Source: Candidula unifasciata (Eukaryota > Mollusca > Gastropoda > Stylommatophora > Geomitridae). Taken from it: a stretch of DNA of 64,000 bases. Where the stretch lies: NCBI GenBank assembly GCA_905116865.2, contig CAJHNH020002502.1, forward strand, positions 454,736-518,735, written 5' to 3'. The position numbers and the translations under genes are program-made. Under the pieces are notes generated by a model, which saw nothing but the letters and a program-made list of their open reading frames with translations, ran no database searches and was not told where the DNA came from. Below are positions 44,451 through 55,137 of the stretch, piece by piece (positions within the stretch are counted from its first letter, which is position 1; the number at the start of each line of letters is the position of its first letter).

Positions 44451-45345
44451 TTTAATTGTGAGCCTTCTGTTCTACCAAACTCTCTTTGTCAATTGTTGTT
44501 GCTGCCTTAACTATCCTGATGTTGATTTCTTGGTCCAGCGATAGTTTACTATTCACTGTGGAACCCAGATAGGTAAAATGGTCTACTGTCTCAAGCTCTT
44601 CACCGTCAATGTAGACTGTAGGTCTGTCATTGACACCTTGCACCATAACCTTGTTGTTTTTTTTTTTTTTTGCTGACTGTTAGTCCAAATTCACAGCACA
44701 CATCAGCAAAGGCAGATAGTAAACATTGTAGCTCCTTCTCAGAGTGGGTGGTATTGCTGTATCATCTGCAAACATCAGCTCTCTGATAAGTACCTTTCTT
44801 ATCATGGTTTTGGCCTTCAGCTTGCGTGCATTGTAAAGGCTGCCGTCAGATCGAGAATAAAGGAAAATCCCACCCTCCTGATCTCGAAAGGCATGTGTCA
44901 AAAGTGAAAATTATATTCCAAAGAGGGTAGGAGCAAGTACACAACCCTGCTTCACTCATTTTTGATTAAAAACTCTTCCGATGTTTCACCATCAAAGTTG
45001 ATTGTACCTTTCATACCTGAGTGGAACGACTCAATAATACTCAGTAGAGTAGGTGGACACCCAATCTTCTTCAGTGCACTGAACAGACCTTTTAGACTAA
45101 CCAAATCAAATGCCTTGGTAAGATCAATAAAAGCAACATACAGTGGTTGATTTTGTTAGCGGCATTTTTCCTGCAACTGACGTAATGAAAATATCACATC
45201 AGTGGTAGATCAGTTCCCACGAAAGCCACAATAGGACTCTGTGTAAACTCGATCCCCCAGGATCTGGAGTTTTCGCAGAACAATTCTCGCGAGCACTTTT
45301 CCAACAGTACACAGCAGTGATATTCCCCTGTAGTTAAGGCTTCCA
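44451..45345 (-). pseudogene. reverse-transcriptase domain relic of a non-LTR element
   Basis: Sense (right to left) preserves the RT motifs in order. NYRGISLLCTVGKVLARIVL lies near 45330. VAFIDLTKAFDLVSLK (motif A, catalytic Asp) is at about 45092-45140. VKQGCVLAPTLF (motif B) is at about 44920-44957. RELMFADDTAI (motif C, the FADD box) is at about 44757-44783. HFTYLGSTVNSKLSLDQEIN (thumb) is near 44530-44595. Several frameshifts and stops separate the motifs, so it cannot be active. No RNase H or endonuclease domain is present in the fragment. The YLGS...DQEI thumb resembles that of LINE-2 (DKEINIRCSKA), so it may be an upstream part of a related family. Confidence 0.85.
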
Positions 45346-45353
45346 GTGTTAGA

Positions 45354-45508
45354 GAACCCCTTGGGGGCTCCCAGGTCAACCCAGCCTTTAAAAGGGTACC
45401 AGGTAAAAGTTCTTGTTGGGAAAGCGGCCGGCGTGATGTCGACAACATCACCCAACAATGACCGACTGATCTATAAAAACAAAAGTCTAGTCTTACCAGC
45501 CCGACACA
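45354..45508 (+). mobile_element. SINE C, head-less
   Basis: GGGGGCTCCCAGGTCAACCC, AAAAGGGTACCAGGTAAAAG, GCCGGCGTGATGTCGACAAC and ATCTATAAAAACAAAAGTC; the tRNA-like head is missing. Confidence 0.8.
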
Positions 45509-45526
45509 ATTGACGTATCAAGATAC

Positions 45527-45794
45527 TCCTGTGGGCTCTGAAGTCCCACGGAGCCCCATTGTGGGAAACCCATTGCATATACAAACAAAAGCATGCGTAA
45601 GAGCCGACTGCTTGGAGCTTCCTTCGAAGTCGGAGTGCATCTGCCCGAGCGACTAGGAACCACCAAATTCACACAAATAAGCCAATAAAAAGAATGTAGA
45701 AGCAAAACTCAGTCCCTGGCACAAAGCCACAGTCCACATGGACGAACAACCAAGAGTTTCCTCTGTAGCTTACAGCCTGTGAAAAAAGAAGTGG
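45527..45794 (+). mobile_element. SINE A with target duplication
   Basis: Plus-strand copy of the CCCGAGCGAC subfamily shared with 15.6 kb. CGTATCAAGATAC (45514-45526) and CGTGTCAAGAGAC (45795-45807) flank it with 11 of 13 matches. The tail is reduced to AAAAAAGAAG. Confidence 0.85.
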
Positions 45795-45834
45795 CGTGTC
45801 AAGAGACCTTTACTTTACTGATTTACTTACTTAG

Positions 45835-46075
45835 ATGGCCATACTAATGTAGGGAATTTCGAACAGGTAATTATGGCCTGGAGAGAATAAGGCATCTGGG
45901 TGTAACCAGAAGGCCCGGCCGGCTCAATACACTCAGAGGAAAGGCAAGACGGACAGATCACCAGATTGTGACCGGTGCCATTAGTATTGGAACTCTGCGT
46001 TGGCTGCTGAAGATGAGGACGGAGCAAGCATGGGATTGCATCAAATTCTGTGATGTCAATTCTTGACAGATTTTT
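45835..46075 (+). mobile_element. LINE-E 3' fragment, plus strand
   Basis: One frame reads ARRTDHQIVTGAISIGTLRW, then LLKMRTEQAWDCIKFCDVNS and a stop. It gives the clearest view of the LINE-E C-terminus, with the final Cys pair spaced differently from the CPxC copies. Confidence 0.7.
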
Positions 46076-46149
46076 AGGTGCTGCACCACTGGTGATAAAA
46101 GGATGCTTGACAATCAAACTGTTTAAAGGCTTCTTTAGATAGAGTGAAC

Positions 46150-47105
46150 AGTGTGTACGGACGATAGATCATCATGTTCTCAGGAGAATGGTGCTGCGAG
46201 GTGTGACCATGGAATCTGGCCATAGTCAACTCTCAGGAGAATGGTGCTGCGGGGTGTGACCATGGAATCTGGCCGTAGTCAACACTCAGGAGAATGGTGT
46301 TGCGAGGAGTGACCATGGAATCTGGCCATAGTCAACTCTCAGGAGAATGATGTTGCGAGGAGTGACCATGGAATCTGGCCATAGTCAACTCTCAGGAGAA
46401 TGGTGTTGCGAGGAGTGACCATGGATGGAATCTGGCCATAGTCAACACTCAGGAGAATGGTGTTGCCAGGAGTGACCATGGAATCTGGCCGTAGTCAACA
46501 CTCAGGGGAATGGTGTTGCGAGGAGTGACCATGGAATCTGGCCGTAGTCAACACTCAGGAGAATGGTGTTGCGAGGAGTGACCATGGATGGAATCTGGCC
46601 ATAGTCAACACTCAGGAGAATGGTGTTGCGAGGAGTGACCATGGATGGAATCTGGCCTTAGTCAACACTCAGGAGAATGGTGTTGCGAGGAGTGACCATG
46701 GATGGAATCTGGCCATAGTCAACACTCAGGAGAATGGTGTTGCGAGGAGTGACCATGGAGGGAATCTGGCCATAGTCAACACTCAGGAGAATGGTGCTGC
46801 AAGGAGTGACCATGTTATATGGTCATAGTCAACACTCAGGAGAATGGTGCTGCAATGAGTGACCATGTTATATGGTCATAGTCAACACTCAGGAGAATGG
46901 TGTTGCGAGGAGTGACCATGTTATATGGTCATAGTCAACACTCAGGAGAATGGTGTTGCGAGGAGTGACTATGGAATCTGGCCACGGTCAAAACTCAGGG
47001 AAACGGCTAACGGACATACAATCAGACTGATTCTGTTCCACCGTAATTAGAACGTCACTTGCTGCTGAAGGTGGGGACGGATCGCTAATGTAAATGTCCT
47101 GAGTT
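46150..47105 (+). mobile_element. LINE-E 3' fragment containing a 53/57-bp minisatellite
   Basis: Left and right of the array the sequence reads as LINE-E (for example GGACATACAATCAGACTG and TGCTGCTGAAGGTGGGGACG at 47013-47080). The array itself is the segment that encodes MALRGVAKKSGRRSEL in the single-copy relative at 3.0 kb. Confidence 0.7.
46181..46995. repeat. 53/57-bp minisatellite, 15 units
   Basis: CAGGAGAATGGTGYTGCGAG starts at 46181, 46234, 46287, 46340, 46393, 46450, 46503, 46556, 46613, 46670, 46727, 46784, 46837, 46890 and 46943. Spacing of 57 reflects a 4-bp ATGG duplication, which is clustered in the middle of the array. A third type with ATGTTATATGGTCATAG is clustered at the right. 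Confidence 0.96.
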
Positions 47106-47453
47106 CTATAAAATCGATTCTTTATTTAACATTATAGTGTCATAGTTGGTAAGATGGTCTGTGTTATAGTAATGTAATTGGGGGGGGGGGGGGGCTTGAA
47201 AAATAAACATTTACTTTCATTATAGGGTTCTCCATGGCTGCATAAACAATTTTCATTCAACAGGTCACATAGGACCTAAAGGGAATCAATTAAGAGCCAC
47301 ACTGTAGCTTAGCATGTGTGTCGTAAGAGACGATTGTGAAGGTCTAGTATGATGCTGACTGCTTCATCCTAAAGAATCCTAAAATAGGTTTGAGATGATA
47401 TGTTTGATAACATTTGCTCCCTTAGGAGATGGATGATAAATGTAGTAGTATGA

Positions 47454-47672
47454 GTGGTAGTTGAAGTAAAAATAGAAGTAGTAGTGTTAGCAGTAGTAGA
47501 AGCAGCAGCAGCAGTAGTAGTGGTGGTGGTAGTGGTGAAGAAGAAGAAGAAGAAGAAGAAGAAGAAGAAGAAGAAGAAGAAGAAGAAGAAGAAGAAGAAG
47601 AAGAAGAAGAAGAAGAAGAAGAAGAAGAAGAAGAAGAAGAAGAAGAAGAAGAAGAAGAAGAAGAAGAAGAAG
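47454..47672. repeat. GTA/GGT-rich then (GAA)n microsatellite
   Basis: A degenerate AGTAGT/GGTGGT tract leads into about 135 bp of perfect GAA from 47538. No SINE A body precedes it, unlike several other GAA tracts here. Confidence 0.96.
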
Positions 47673-47721
47673 CAACTGCGATAACAAGCCTGCTAACTAA
47701 CTAAGCAACAATCCTTTAACC

Positions 47722-47917
47722 CGGCGTCTCTCAACCAGTGGGCCGTGACCCCTTTTATGGGTCAAACGAGCCTTTCCATGGGTCGCATAAGACCGCCGGA
47801 AAACACATAATAACGGAAGCTATGAAATACAACAAAAATAACTTTGTGGTTGGGGGTCACCGCAACACGAGGAACTGTATTAAAGGGTCGCATCATTAGG
47901 AAGGTTGAGAACCACTG
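47722..47917 (+). mobile_element. SPIN-like hAT MITE
   Basis: About 196 bp. Left terminus CGGCGTCTCTCAACCAGTGG, then GGTCAAACGAGCCTTTCC and GTCGCATAAGACCGCCGG. The right half has ACTTTGTGGTTGGGGGTCAC, GAGGAACTGTATTAAAGGG and AAGGTTGAGAACCACTG. This order and wording match, from memory, the non-autonomous SPIN hAT elements of tetrapods and some invertebrates. No clear 8-bp target duplication is visible, and the left terminus has several changes. No coding capacity. Confidence 0.75.
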
Positions 47918-48930
47918 AATTGACTGATGACTTTTTAACAGAAGATAGTGCAGCCTTGAAAGAATACGTAATGCGATATCATCTGTCATGCTTCCCTGGT
48001 GTTTCTGACGTGTCCAATCGCTGACATCATGACGACTTTGTCTCTTACAAATGATTGATGTCACCTCCTCCTTTTGTCATGTGTCACGTTTGTGCGGAGA
48101 CAAATCTCCTTTTCATCTGACCTCTGCACTGATGTAGAGTCGCGGGAATTTTCTGGAACATTATTGATCTCGTGAGACTGAAGCTGTAACTTTAGGACGT
48201 AATAAAGAGTATTATTCCAGAATGGGTGTTGAACATCTGTCATTTGTTCGATTTAATATCGTGACCAGAACGTTCGTTAGCATTTGAAGTCCGCTTCTGA
48301 CGCTGTCAGCCAACGACAGCTGATATATATCGTACTGTCATACGGCTGTGCTGAAGCGACGGTACAAATCAGTCAAAGTCACTTAAACTAACTTAAAACA
48401 CACTTTAGTATTTCAACGTTCAACTTCCCGTAAGCCATGTTTGGTCATCTGTCAACAATTATCCTCATTTCCTTTTTTCCTCAGCTGTCGCTTAGCAACC
48501 GAATTGAGAACTAGTGATTGGTTATCTTTGACCCCTACCCATCATTCTCTGCAGTTACAGCGTGACAGTGACGCAAAGCTTAAATAAAAATGGCGCCAAT
48601 AAATTATCAGTGACGAAGATGAGAGAGGAAACGACACAGAATTTCCAATAATGAGATATTACTAATGTCAACATCTAGTGTTTTCAACACTTTTTGTGTC
48701 GGCCTGCCAAGTTTGACGGACATGCCTGTTTGGATTTTGCTTAGTACACTCGGTCCTTGTATAATACTGCTAAAGTTTTTTTTTTTTTTTTTTTAAATTT
48801 AAATTCAAAGTAGAGAAATGTCGTGTTATTGTAGGATATGTTTTTACTTGTTTACTTTTAATTTCAGTTGAACATTGTTCGATGTGACAGTAACTTCGTT
48901 TAATTATGTAATCGTTGTAATCCTTGTCAA

Positions 48931-48931
<1 letters not shown>
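47918..48931. other. unassigned 1-kb stretch
   Basis: T run at about 48777-48794. AGTGATTGGTTATC at about 48513 and ATGGCGCCAATAAA at about 48589 are isolated words. No exon supported. Confidence 0.4.
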
Positions 48932-50135
<1,204 letters not shown>

Positions 50136-50390
50136 TCAAGCTGAGCTAGGGGGCTGAGTGGTCTTAGGGCATGGTGTCCGCATCGAATGCTAGACGTTCG
50201 GGGTTCAATCCCCATTAGGGCTGGGATTTTATTTTGCACGTGGAACTGGACTTCTAGTAATTCCCCCTGGTTTCTGGGTAATGAGATCGGACGCCCGTGT
50301 GTATTGTTACCATCTTAAAAAAATCCCTTGGCAGTAGGAAATCGAAAAGAGTAGTCTGCCGCGACCCAGGCAAAATTTGGAGTTAAAAAT
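50136..50390 (+). mobile_element. SINE D (tRNA-Ser/Leu-like head)
   Basis: A box GGCTGAGTGGTCTTAGGG and a perfect B box GGGGTTCAATCCCC lie about 45 bp apart, followed by a non-tRNA body (GGGTAATGAGATCGGACGCC, GTCTGCCGCGACCCAGGC). Acceptor-stem pairing is incomplete and the tail continues, so it is a SINE and not a tRNA gene. Single copy in the window. Confidence 0.72.
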
Positions 50391-50439
50391 CTAACTTAAG
50401 TATTTCAGCATCCTTGCAGGTGCTACAGAGCCTGTGTAC

Positions 50440-50815
50440 TATGCTGAGCTTTTTCGGACCTAAAGTGATAAGAAGCTAACACAAGTCTGAAACTTGCTCA
50501 GACGCTTTGACTTACTCCTCGCCCAAACGTATCAAGCCTGCCCACATGTCTGTGTCTTCAGCTTGCGCTATCCAAGACCTTCCTCTTTTCAGTCTGTGAC
50601 CCTTAGCTATATCCAGGGTTTAACGAGGAAGGTGCTTGTTGTCTGCAGCCAATCTGAGATATAACTTTGTTTGCAGAGCCTGTCTGCAATAGAAGGCAGT
50701 GCAAGTATATATGGCATACATACTACATGGGTATCTCTTGTACATTCTAGAATTAACCACATGGCTTCATTCTGTATGCGTTCTAGTTTCATCAGCTGAC
50801 TTAGCTGACAGCTAC
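50440..50815 (-). mobile_element. LINE post-RT fragment
   Basis: The minus frame has LMKLERIQNEAMWLILECTR, DTHVVCMPYILALPSIADR, then after a shift GHRLKRGRSWIAQAEDT. This is the region between the RT and RNase H domains of I/Jockey-like LINEs, equivalent to QNQALGVIT at 52.95 kb. Confidence 0.75.
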
Positions 50816-51173
50816 AACCCACCTAGCCAATAATCTAACTATAAAACTAACTACCTAACTACCAAACCGACCCACTCACTTACCCGCATATTTAATAATT
50901 TGCAGACACCAGATACCAAGCTACCCACATCCCATCAACCTAACCACCCAAGCAACAGTACTCTTCCAACGATCGACATATCTGTCTTGTCATTTTGTGT
51001 ACACTGAGAGACAGACAGACAGACAGGCAGGCAGGCAGACAGACGGACAGACAGACAGACAGCGAGTGAAGAACAGAGTGAAAGATTGGAAACAACACAG
51101 GCAGATAGCAAGAGTGTGTGTGTGTGTGGGGGGGGGGGAGTGAGATAAGTAGAGTGTGTGTATGCACCCGCAC

Positions 51174-51243
<70 letters not shown>

Positions 51244-51549
51244 ATTCTTCCCACTGCGGTAGTTGTGAATGCTCGACTGGCACCTGAAAGGGAACTCATA
51301 TGAACACACACGGAAGGCAGACTGTTTTGATTGTCAAGACTGGATCTGCTGATCTCTATCGCCCATCAAACCCGATCAGGGACCAGGAGGGGTTGCAGTC
51401 AGTCATCTTATAATTTCCACCTTTCTGGATCAGGGAGTCATTCCGCCCTGTCGGTTCCATGTGCCAAAACCCAACCTGGTTCAGTGACGTGTGTTTCTGG
51501 CCCTGAGTTATTTGTTCGGCTTTCTGTCAGGTCGGATCATTCTCCAGGG
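50816..51549. other. unassigned stretch with GACA and GA repeats
   Basis: 51007-51062 has GACA units with GGCA interruptions; 51174-51242 is a GA run of about 34 units. No gene supported. Confidence 0.5.
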
Positions 51550-51928
51550 CAGTGGTTTTCAACTTTGGTGGCTCGCCACCTAGAGGGTGGGGTTTTGGGG
51601 CAAGGAAGTTTAAACTGGGCAATTTTTGCCGGAATTCACGTTACGCAAAAACTGAGTCTACGTTAACCGATCAGAAACTGATAATTGAGAAAAACTCAGA
51701 CACTGATAGATAGAATTCTTTTGTTCTTGTAACAGTATGTTACATTACCCTGTATTGCTTTGTCCCTTGTCCTTGAACAGTTACAGCGAACATCATCAAG
51801 ATAAAACACAGTCAGCAATAATGCTGATATTTAGGCACTAATTTTTTCTTTCTTCTTCTTTTTCTTCTTCTTCTTCTTCTTCTTCTTCTTCTTCTTCTTC
51901 TTCTTCTTCTTCTTCTTCTTCTTCTTCT

Positions 51929-51975
<47 letters not shown>

Positions 51976-52573
51976 TTCTTCTTCTTCTTCTTCTTCTTCT
52001 TCTTCTTCTTCTTCTTCTTCTTCTTCTCTTCTTCTTCTTCTTCTTCTTCTTCTTCTTCTTCTTCTTCTTCTTCTTCTTCTTCTTCTTCTTCTTCTTCTTC
52101 TTCTTCTTCTTCTTCTTCTCGTTCACCGGCTGTAAACTCCGGCGGAAAGTTCTGGTTCTACGTCCAATTCTGGACTGCAGTCATGTTCCAGAACCTTAGT
52201 GTTGCGTGTGCATCCATTTGACAGATCTGTATGCAGACTGTCGGTTCCTTGCCACTCAGGCAGATGCACTCCGACTTCGAAGGAAGCTCCCAATTAGTTG
52301 ACTCTTACGACATGCTTCTGGGTAGGCAGTGGGTCTATTCTTGTTTTTCCCATAGTAGGGCCCCGGAACCCACACGGGGATTTTTTTCTTTCAATTTATT
52401 GGACACTTCTATTTGTATGAACGTTTTTTTCCTTTAAGCTCTTGTGCTTCACATTTTTAATTTTTTTTATTTTTCAATCCTTTTTTTTTTTCAGTTCAGA
52501 AGGAGAGTGGGCGTGGGGGTTTTGCCGTATATTTAAGGGGGTGCCACGTTAAACATAAGGTTGAAAACCACTG
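51550..52573. mobile_element. hAT element interrupted by SINE A
   Basis: The left terminus is CAGTGGTTTTCAACTTTGG at 51550 and the right terminus is AAGGTTGAAAACCACTG ending at 52573. CTCCAGGG (51542-51549) and CTCTAGAG (52574-52581) match at 6 of 8. Removing the SINE leaves about 490 bp. No transposase motif was found inside, so it is probably a non-autonomous derivative. Confidence 0.78.
51853..52379 (-). mobile_element. SINE A with 270-bp CTT tail, inside the hAT
   Basis: The tail (CTT)n runs 51853-52119 and the body to 52379. ATTTTTTCTTTC (51841-51852) and ATTTTTTTCTTTC (52380-52392) are the target duplications. The sense 5' end is CCCCGTGTGGGTTCCGGGG. This copy defines the element's ends best. 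Confidence 0.92.
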
Positions 52574-52730
52574 CTCTAGAGGAATAGGTACATGAAGGAA
52601 GTACAGCCGGATGCTGGGGAATAAACAGGAAGTTAGGGGAAAGTATGTGAGAGGTTCAGACAAGAAAATATATTTATCGGAAACATCAGCAAGAGGCAAC
52701 CATCATTTTTTATAAGACGGCCGAGTCAGC

Positions 52731-52843
52731 GTAGCGGCTAGACTTTCGCCCGAATGTCTTGGGTTCGTACTCGCATCGAGCTAAACTTTGAATAAAAAAA
52801 TGACGATGGTTTCAGGTCGACTAAGCCTAATATGTACGTCTTC
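52731..52843 (+). mobile_element. SINE C, 3'-truncated
   Basis: GCGTAGCGGCTAGACTTTCG head, TGTCTTGGGTTCGTACTCG B box, and AAAAAAATGACGATGG. It meets an inverted SINE C at about 52844. Confidence 0.75.
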
Positions 52844-52856
52844 AGGTGTATTGGGT

Positions 52857-54181
52857 TACTTAATAAAGTGTACAAGCAGAGCATACTTCCACACTTGGAA
52901 TATGGGTCAAATGCATGGTGTTCAGCATCTAGTACCACATTAAAGGAGTGCAAAATCAAGCGCTCGGAGTCATCACATGAGGGATGAATTCAACCCCCAT
53001 ATTAGAAATGGAGAAAGCTGGAAAACACAGGCACTGAGAGAACGCAGAGATACAAAGTTGCAGATACAAACTGAAAAGTTCCTCAGTATGCCAGATCACC
53101 CGATGGAAAATAGATTTAAGAACCTAGCCTTGGGACGGTTAAAAAGAAGCAGCTTTATACACCAATCAAAAAGAATATGTAGACAAACTACTTCCTTCCA
53201 GAAATTGGTAGCCCACTTAAAAGTATTCCGGAACAAACCCCATGCAGAGAAAAATGGAAACTAACAGTACAAATCCAGACAAATGCGTAAGGTATATTTG
53301 ACAAGAAAGATCAAGATAGTGTACAACGCAGAATGGCCACCCTCAGTTATATTGATGAAGAATACCCACAAGAACAATGGGTCAGAGTCTATACAGATGG
53401 GTCAGCAGAAAGTGCAGTTAGAAATGGTGGTGCTGGAGTGTACATCGAATTCCCAGATGGTACTAGGGATAAGTCCAGCGTACCAACCGGGAAGTACTGC
53501 CATAACTATGAAGCAGAAACTCAAGCTATCAAGATAGCAACAGAGAAACTGCTAAATACCAATCTTGGCTTACAGTATGTGGTAATGCTGACAGATGCTA
53601 AATCAGTACTTGAAGCACTCCGGTCTAGGAAACTACCAGAATTGCAAACACTGCTGACACAACTCAGCCTTCAGCGAAGAGTCGTAATGCAGTGGATACC
53701 GTCTCATTGTGGAGTGCCTGGAAATGAGAAAGCTGATCAACTGGCAGGGGAGGGTGCGACAAAAGAGCAGCCGGATGTACCAGTCACATACCACCAAAAG
53801 AAAAGAATCATTAAATCGATCAGGAAACTACCAGCCCCAGCACAAGACGACTATTTTATTATGGACAGATCAGAACAAGACATTATCCTCCGCCTCTGAA
53901 CAGGGCACAACCGATTACGTAACCACGTGTACACAAAATTCAAGATAGGTGTATCAGCCATGTGCTCCTGTGGAAATGTGCCCCAGACAGCAGAGCATGT
54001 ACTCCAGGATTGCACCGAATTTGACACATAAGGGCAAAACCTTTTGGCCAGAAAGAACAACAGTGGAACGTAAACTCTATGGACCACTGAATGAACTAAC
54101 AACAACAGTGAAATTTATACAAGAGATAAAACTGCTGATATAGACAACTTATTTCAGGCGAACGAAAGAAGAAGAAGAAGA
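52857..54181 (+). mobile_element. RNase H LINE, 5'-truncated, with 13-bp target duplication
   Basis: A 1.3-kb element. It begins near the end of the RT region (LNKVYKQSILPHLEYGSNAW) and continues through a linker (QALRERRDTKLQIQTEKFLS, GRLKRSSFIHQSKRI). A complete RNase H domain and a CSCGNVPQTAEHVLQDC zinc-like end follow. It finishes GGCGAACGAAAGAAGAAG. AGGTGTATTGGGT occurs at 52844-52856 and 54182-54194. At least two shifts occur before 53000, one in-frame TGA at 53897 stands where an Arg codon is expected, and one shift lies near 54030. I place it in the I/Jockey group from the RNase H; the exact clade is not decidable here. Confidence 0.92.
53333..53899 (+). CDS. RNase H domain of the LINE (open but orphaned frame)
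   Basis: A 188-residue open frame with an intact type I RNase H. Asp22 lies in VRVYTDGSAES, Glu62 in NYEAETQAI, Asp88 in VVMLTDAKSVLEAL, and His125 and Asp135 in WIPSHCGVPGNEKADQL. In non-LTR retrotransposons this domain degrades RNA in the RNA:DNA hybrid during target-primed reverse transcription. The frame has no upstream RT in phase. The Met is simply the first one available, and the stop at 53897-53899 (CTC-TGA-ACA) interrupts a domain that continues as TGHNRLRNHVYTKFK. It is therefore a retained fragment and not an independent gene. Expression is not supported. Confidence 0.85.
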   Translation: MATLSYIDEEYPQEQWVRVYTDGSAESAVRNGGAGVYIEFPDGTRDKSSVPTGKYCHNYEAETQAIKIATEKLLNTNLGLQYVVMLTDAKSVLEALRSRKLPELQTLLTQLSLQRRVVMQWIPSHCGVPGNEKADQLAGEGATKEQPDVPVTYHQKKRIIKSIRKLPAPAQDDYFIMDRSEQDIILRL

Positions 54182-54194
54182 AGGTGTATTGGGT

Positions 54195-54335
54195 GTATAG
54201 GGCTAGACCTATATTTGACAGCACTCGGTGGGTGATGTGGTTAACACCCCACCGGCCGCATTTACTTCCTATGGCTGTATCTAGTGCACATTTAAGGCTG
54301 GGTCGACCTCAGTACTAGTCATTTTTTAAAGGAAA
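54195..54335 (-). mobile_element. SINE C, inverted, split from its 3' end by the LINE
   Basis: GGGCTAGACCTATATTTGAC, GGGTGATGTGGTTAACACCC and AAGGCTGGGTCGACC are SINE C on the minus strand. Its sense 3' end (GTCTTCAGGTGTATTGGGT) lies on the far side of the LINE. Confidence 0.78.
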
Positions 54336-54342
54336 GTCAGCC

Positions 54343-54560
54343 CGGATCGCTAGCGTAGTTGGCTAAACCGGATTGCGCGGTGACCGGGTGACGAACTCCT
54401 TGTGGTCCGGGTTCACTCGCAGGGGTAGGCAGAAAAGCCACACTTCTCCCAGATTTACGGTATTTACAATGGAATCAAGGCAGAAAGGTTGCGATATCCA
54501 TAATACCGAGCTTAAGGGTAAACAACTTATGGCTTCTGGATACTAAAAACAGAACAAAAA
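54343..54560 (+). mobile_element. SINE B, plus strand
   Basis: CCCGGATCGCTAGCGTAGTT head, A box TAGCGTAGTTGGCT, B box GTGGTCCGGGTTCACTCG, then GGAATCAAGGCAGAAAGG, GCGATATCCATAATACCG and CTTATGGCTTCTGGATAC. Confidence 0.82.
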
Positions 54561-54977
54561 TAATAAAGGAAAGTCCGGCTCCTTCAGGACCTGAATCCAC
54601 ATTCTTTCGATTTCCAGCCGAGCATCTAACGGCTTCCAGCTCCAGCTTAATATTACTAGCAGAGAAAGTCATCAGAAGTAAAAGCGGTCACTATGATGTT
54701 GACCACGAACTCTATCAAATATTGGTCTACAAAATGAGTAGCATTGTATATTGGCGTGTAAATCTTTATCTTTAATATTGTTTTCTAATTATCATTTTTT
54801 TTTAAATAGCGAATGTTGATGGCTTCTGTACGTCATCCAGACAACTCTGGTATGGTGTGCTATAGGGAAGCATGGCGGAAGTTGGGTGTGCCGGGCAGAA
54901 AAGCACAGACATCGAATCTAGATGTAAAGCACAGCACAATGTGCAACCTGTCTTTTTTGATTGCGAATGCAGCCGAA
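54561..54977. other. unassigned stretch
   Basis: No supported feature. Confidence 0.4.
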
Positions 54978-55093
54978 GCGGAAGAAGAAGAAGAAAAGAA
55001 GAAGAAGAAGAAGAAGAAGAAGAAGAAGAAGAAGAAGAAGAAGAAGAAGAAGAAGAAGAAGAAGAAGAAGAAGAAGAAGAAGAAGAAGAGAAG

Positions 55094-55137
<44 letters not shown>
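54978..55137. repeat. (GAA)n-(CAA)n microsatellite
   Basis: About 110 bp of GAA, then about 45 bp of CAA, on the plus strand. The preceding GCAGCCGAAGCGGAAGAAG is a weak echo of the SINE A end. E-, K-, N- and Q-rich frames are artefacts. Confidence 0.96.

Noticed and set aside
46181..46995. CRISPR-like or regulatory array
   Set aside because: Units are contiguous with no unique spacers, in animal DNA; it is a minisatellite. The same applies to 27807-28914 and the 43-bp arrays.
50136..50215. tRNA-Ser/Leu gene
   Set aside because: A and B boxes are good but the acceptor stem does not pair well and the sequence continues into a SINE body.
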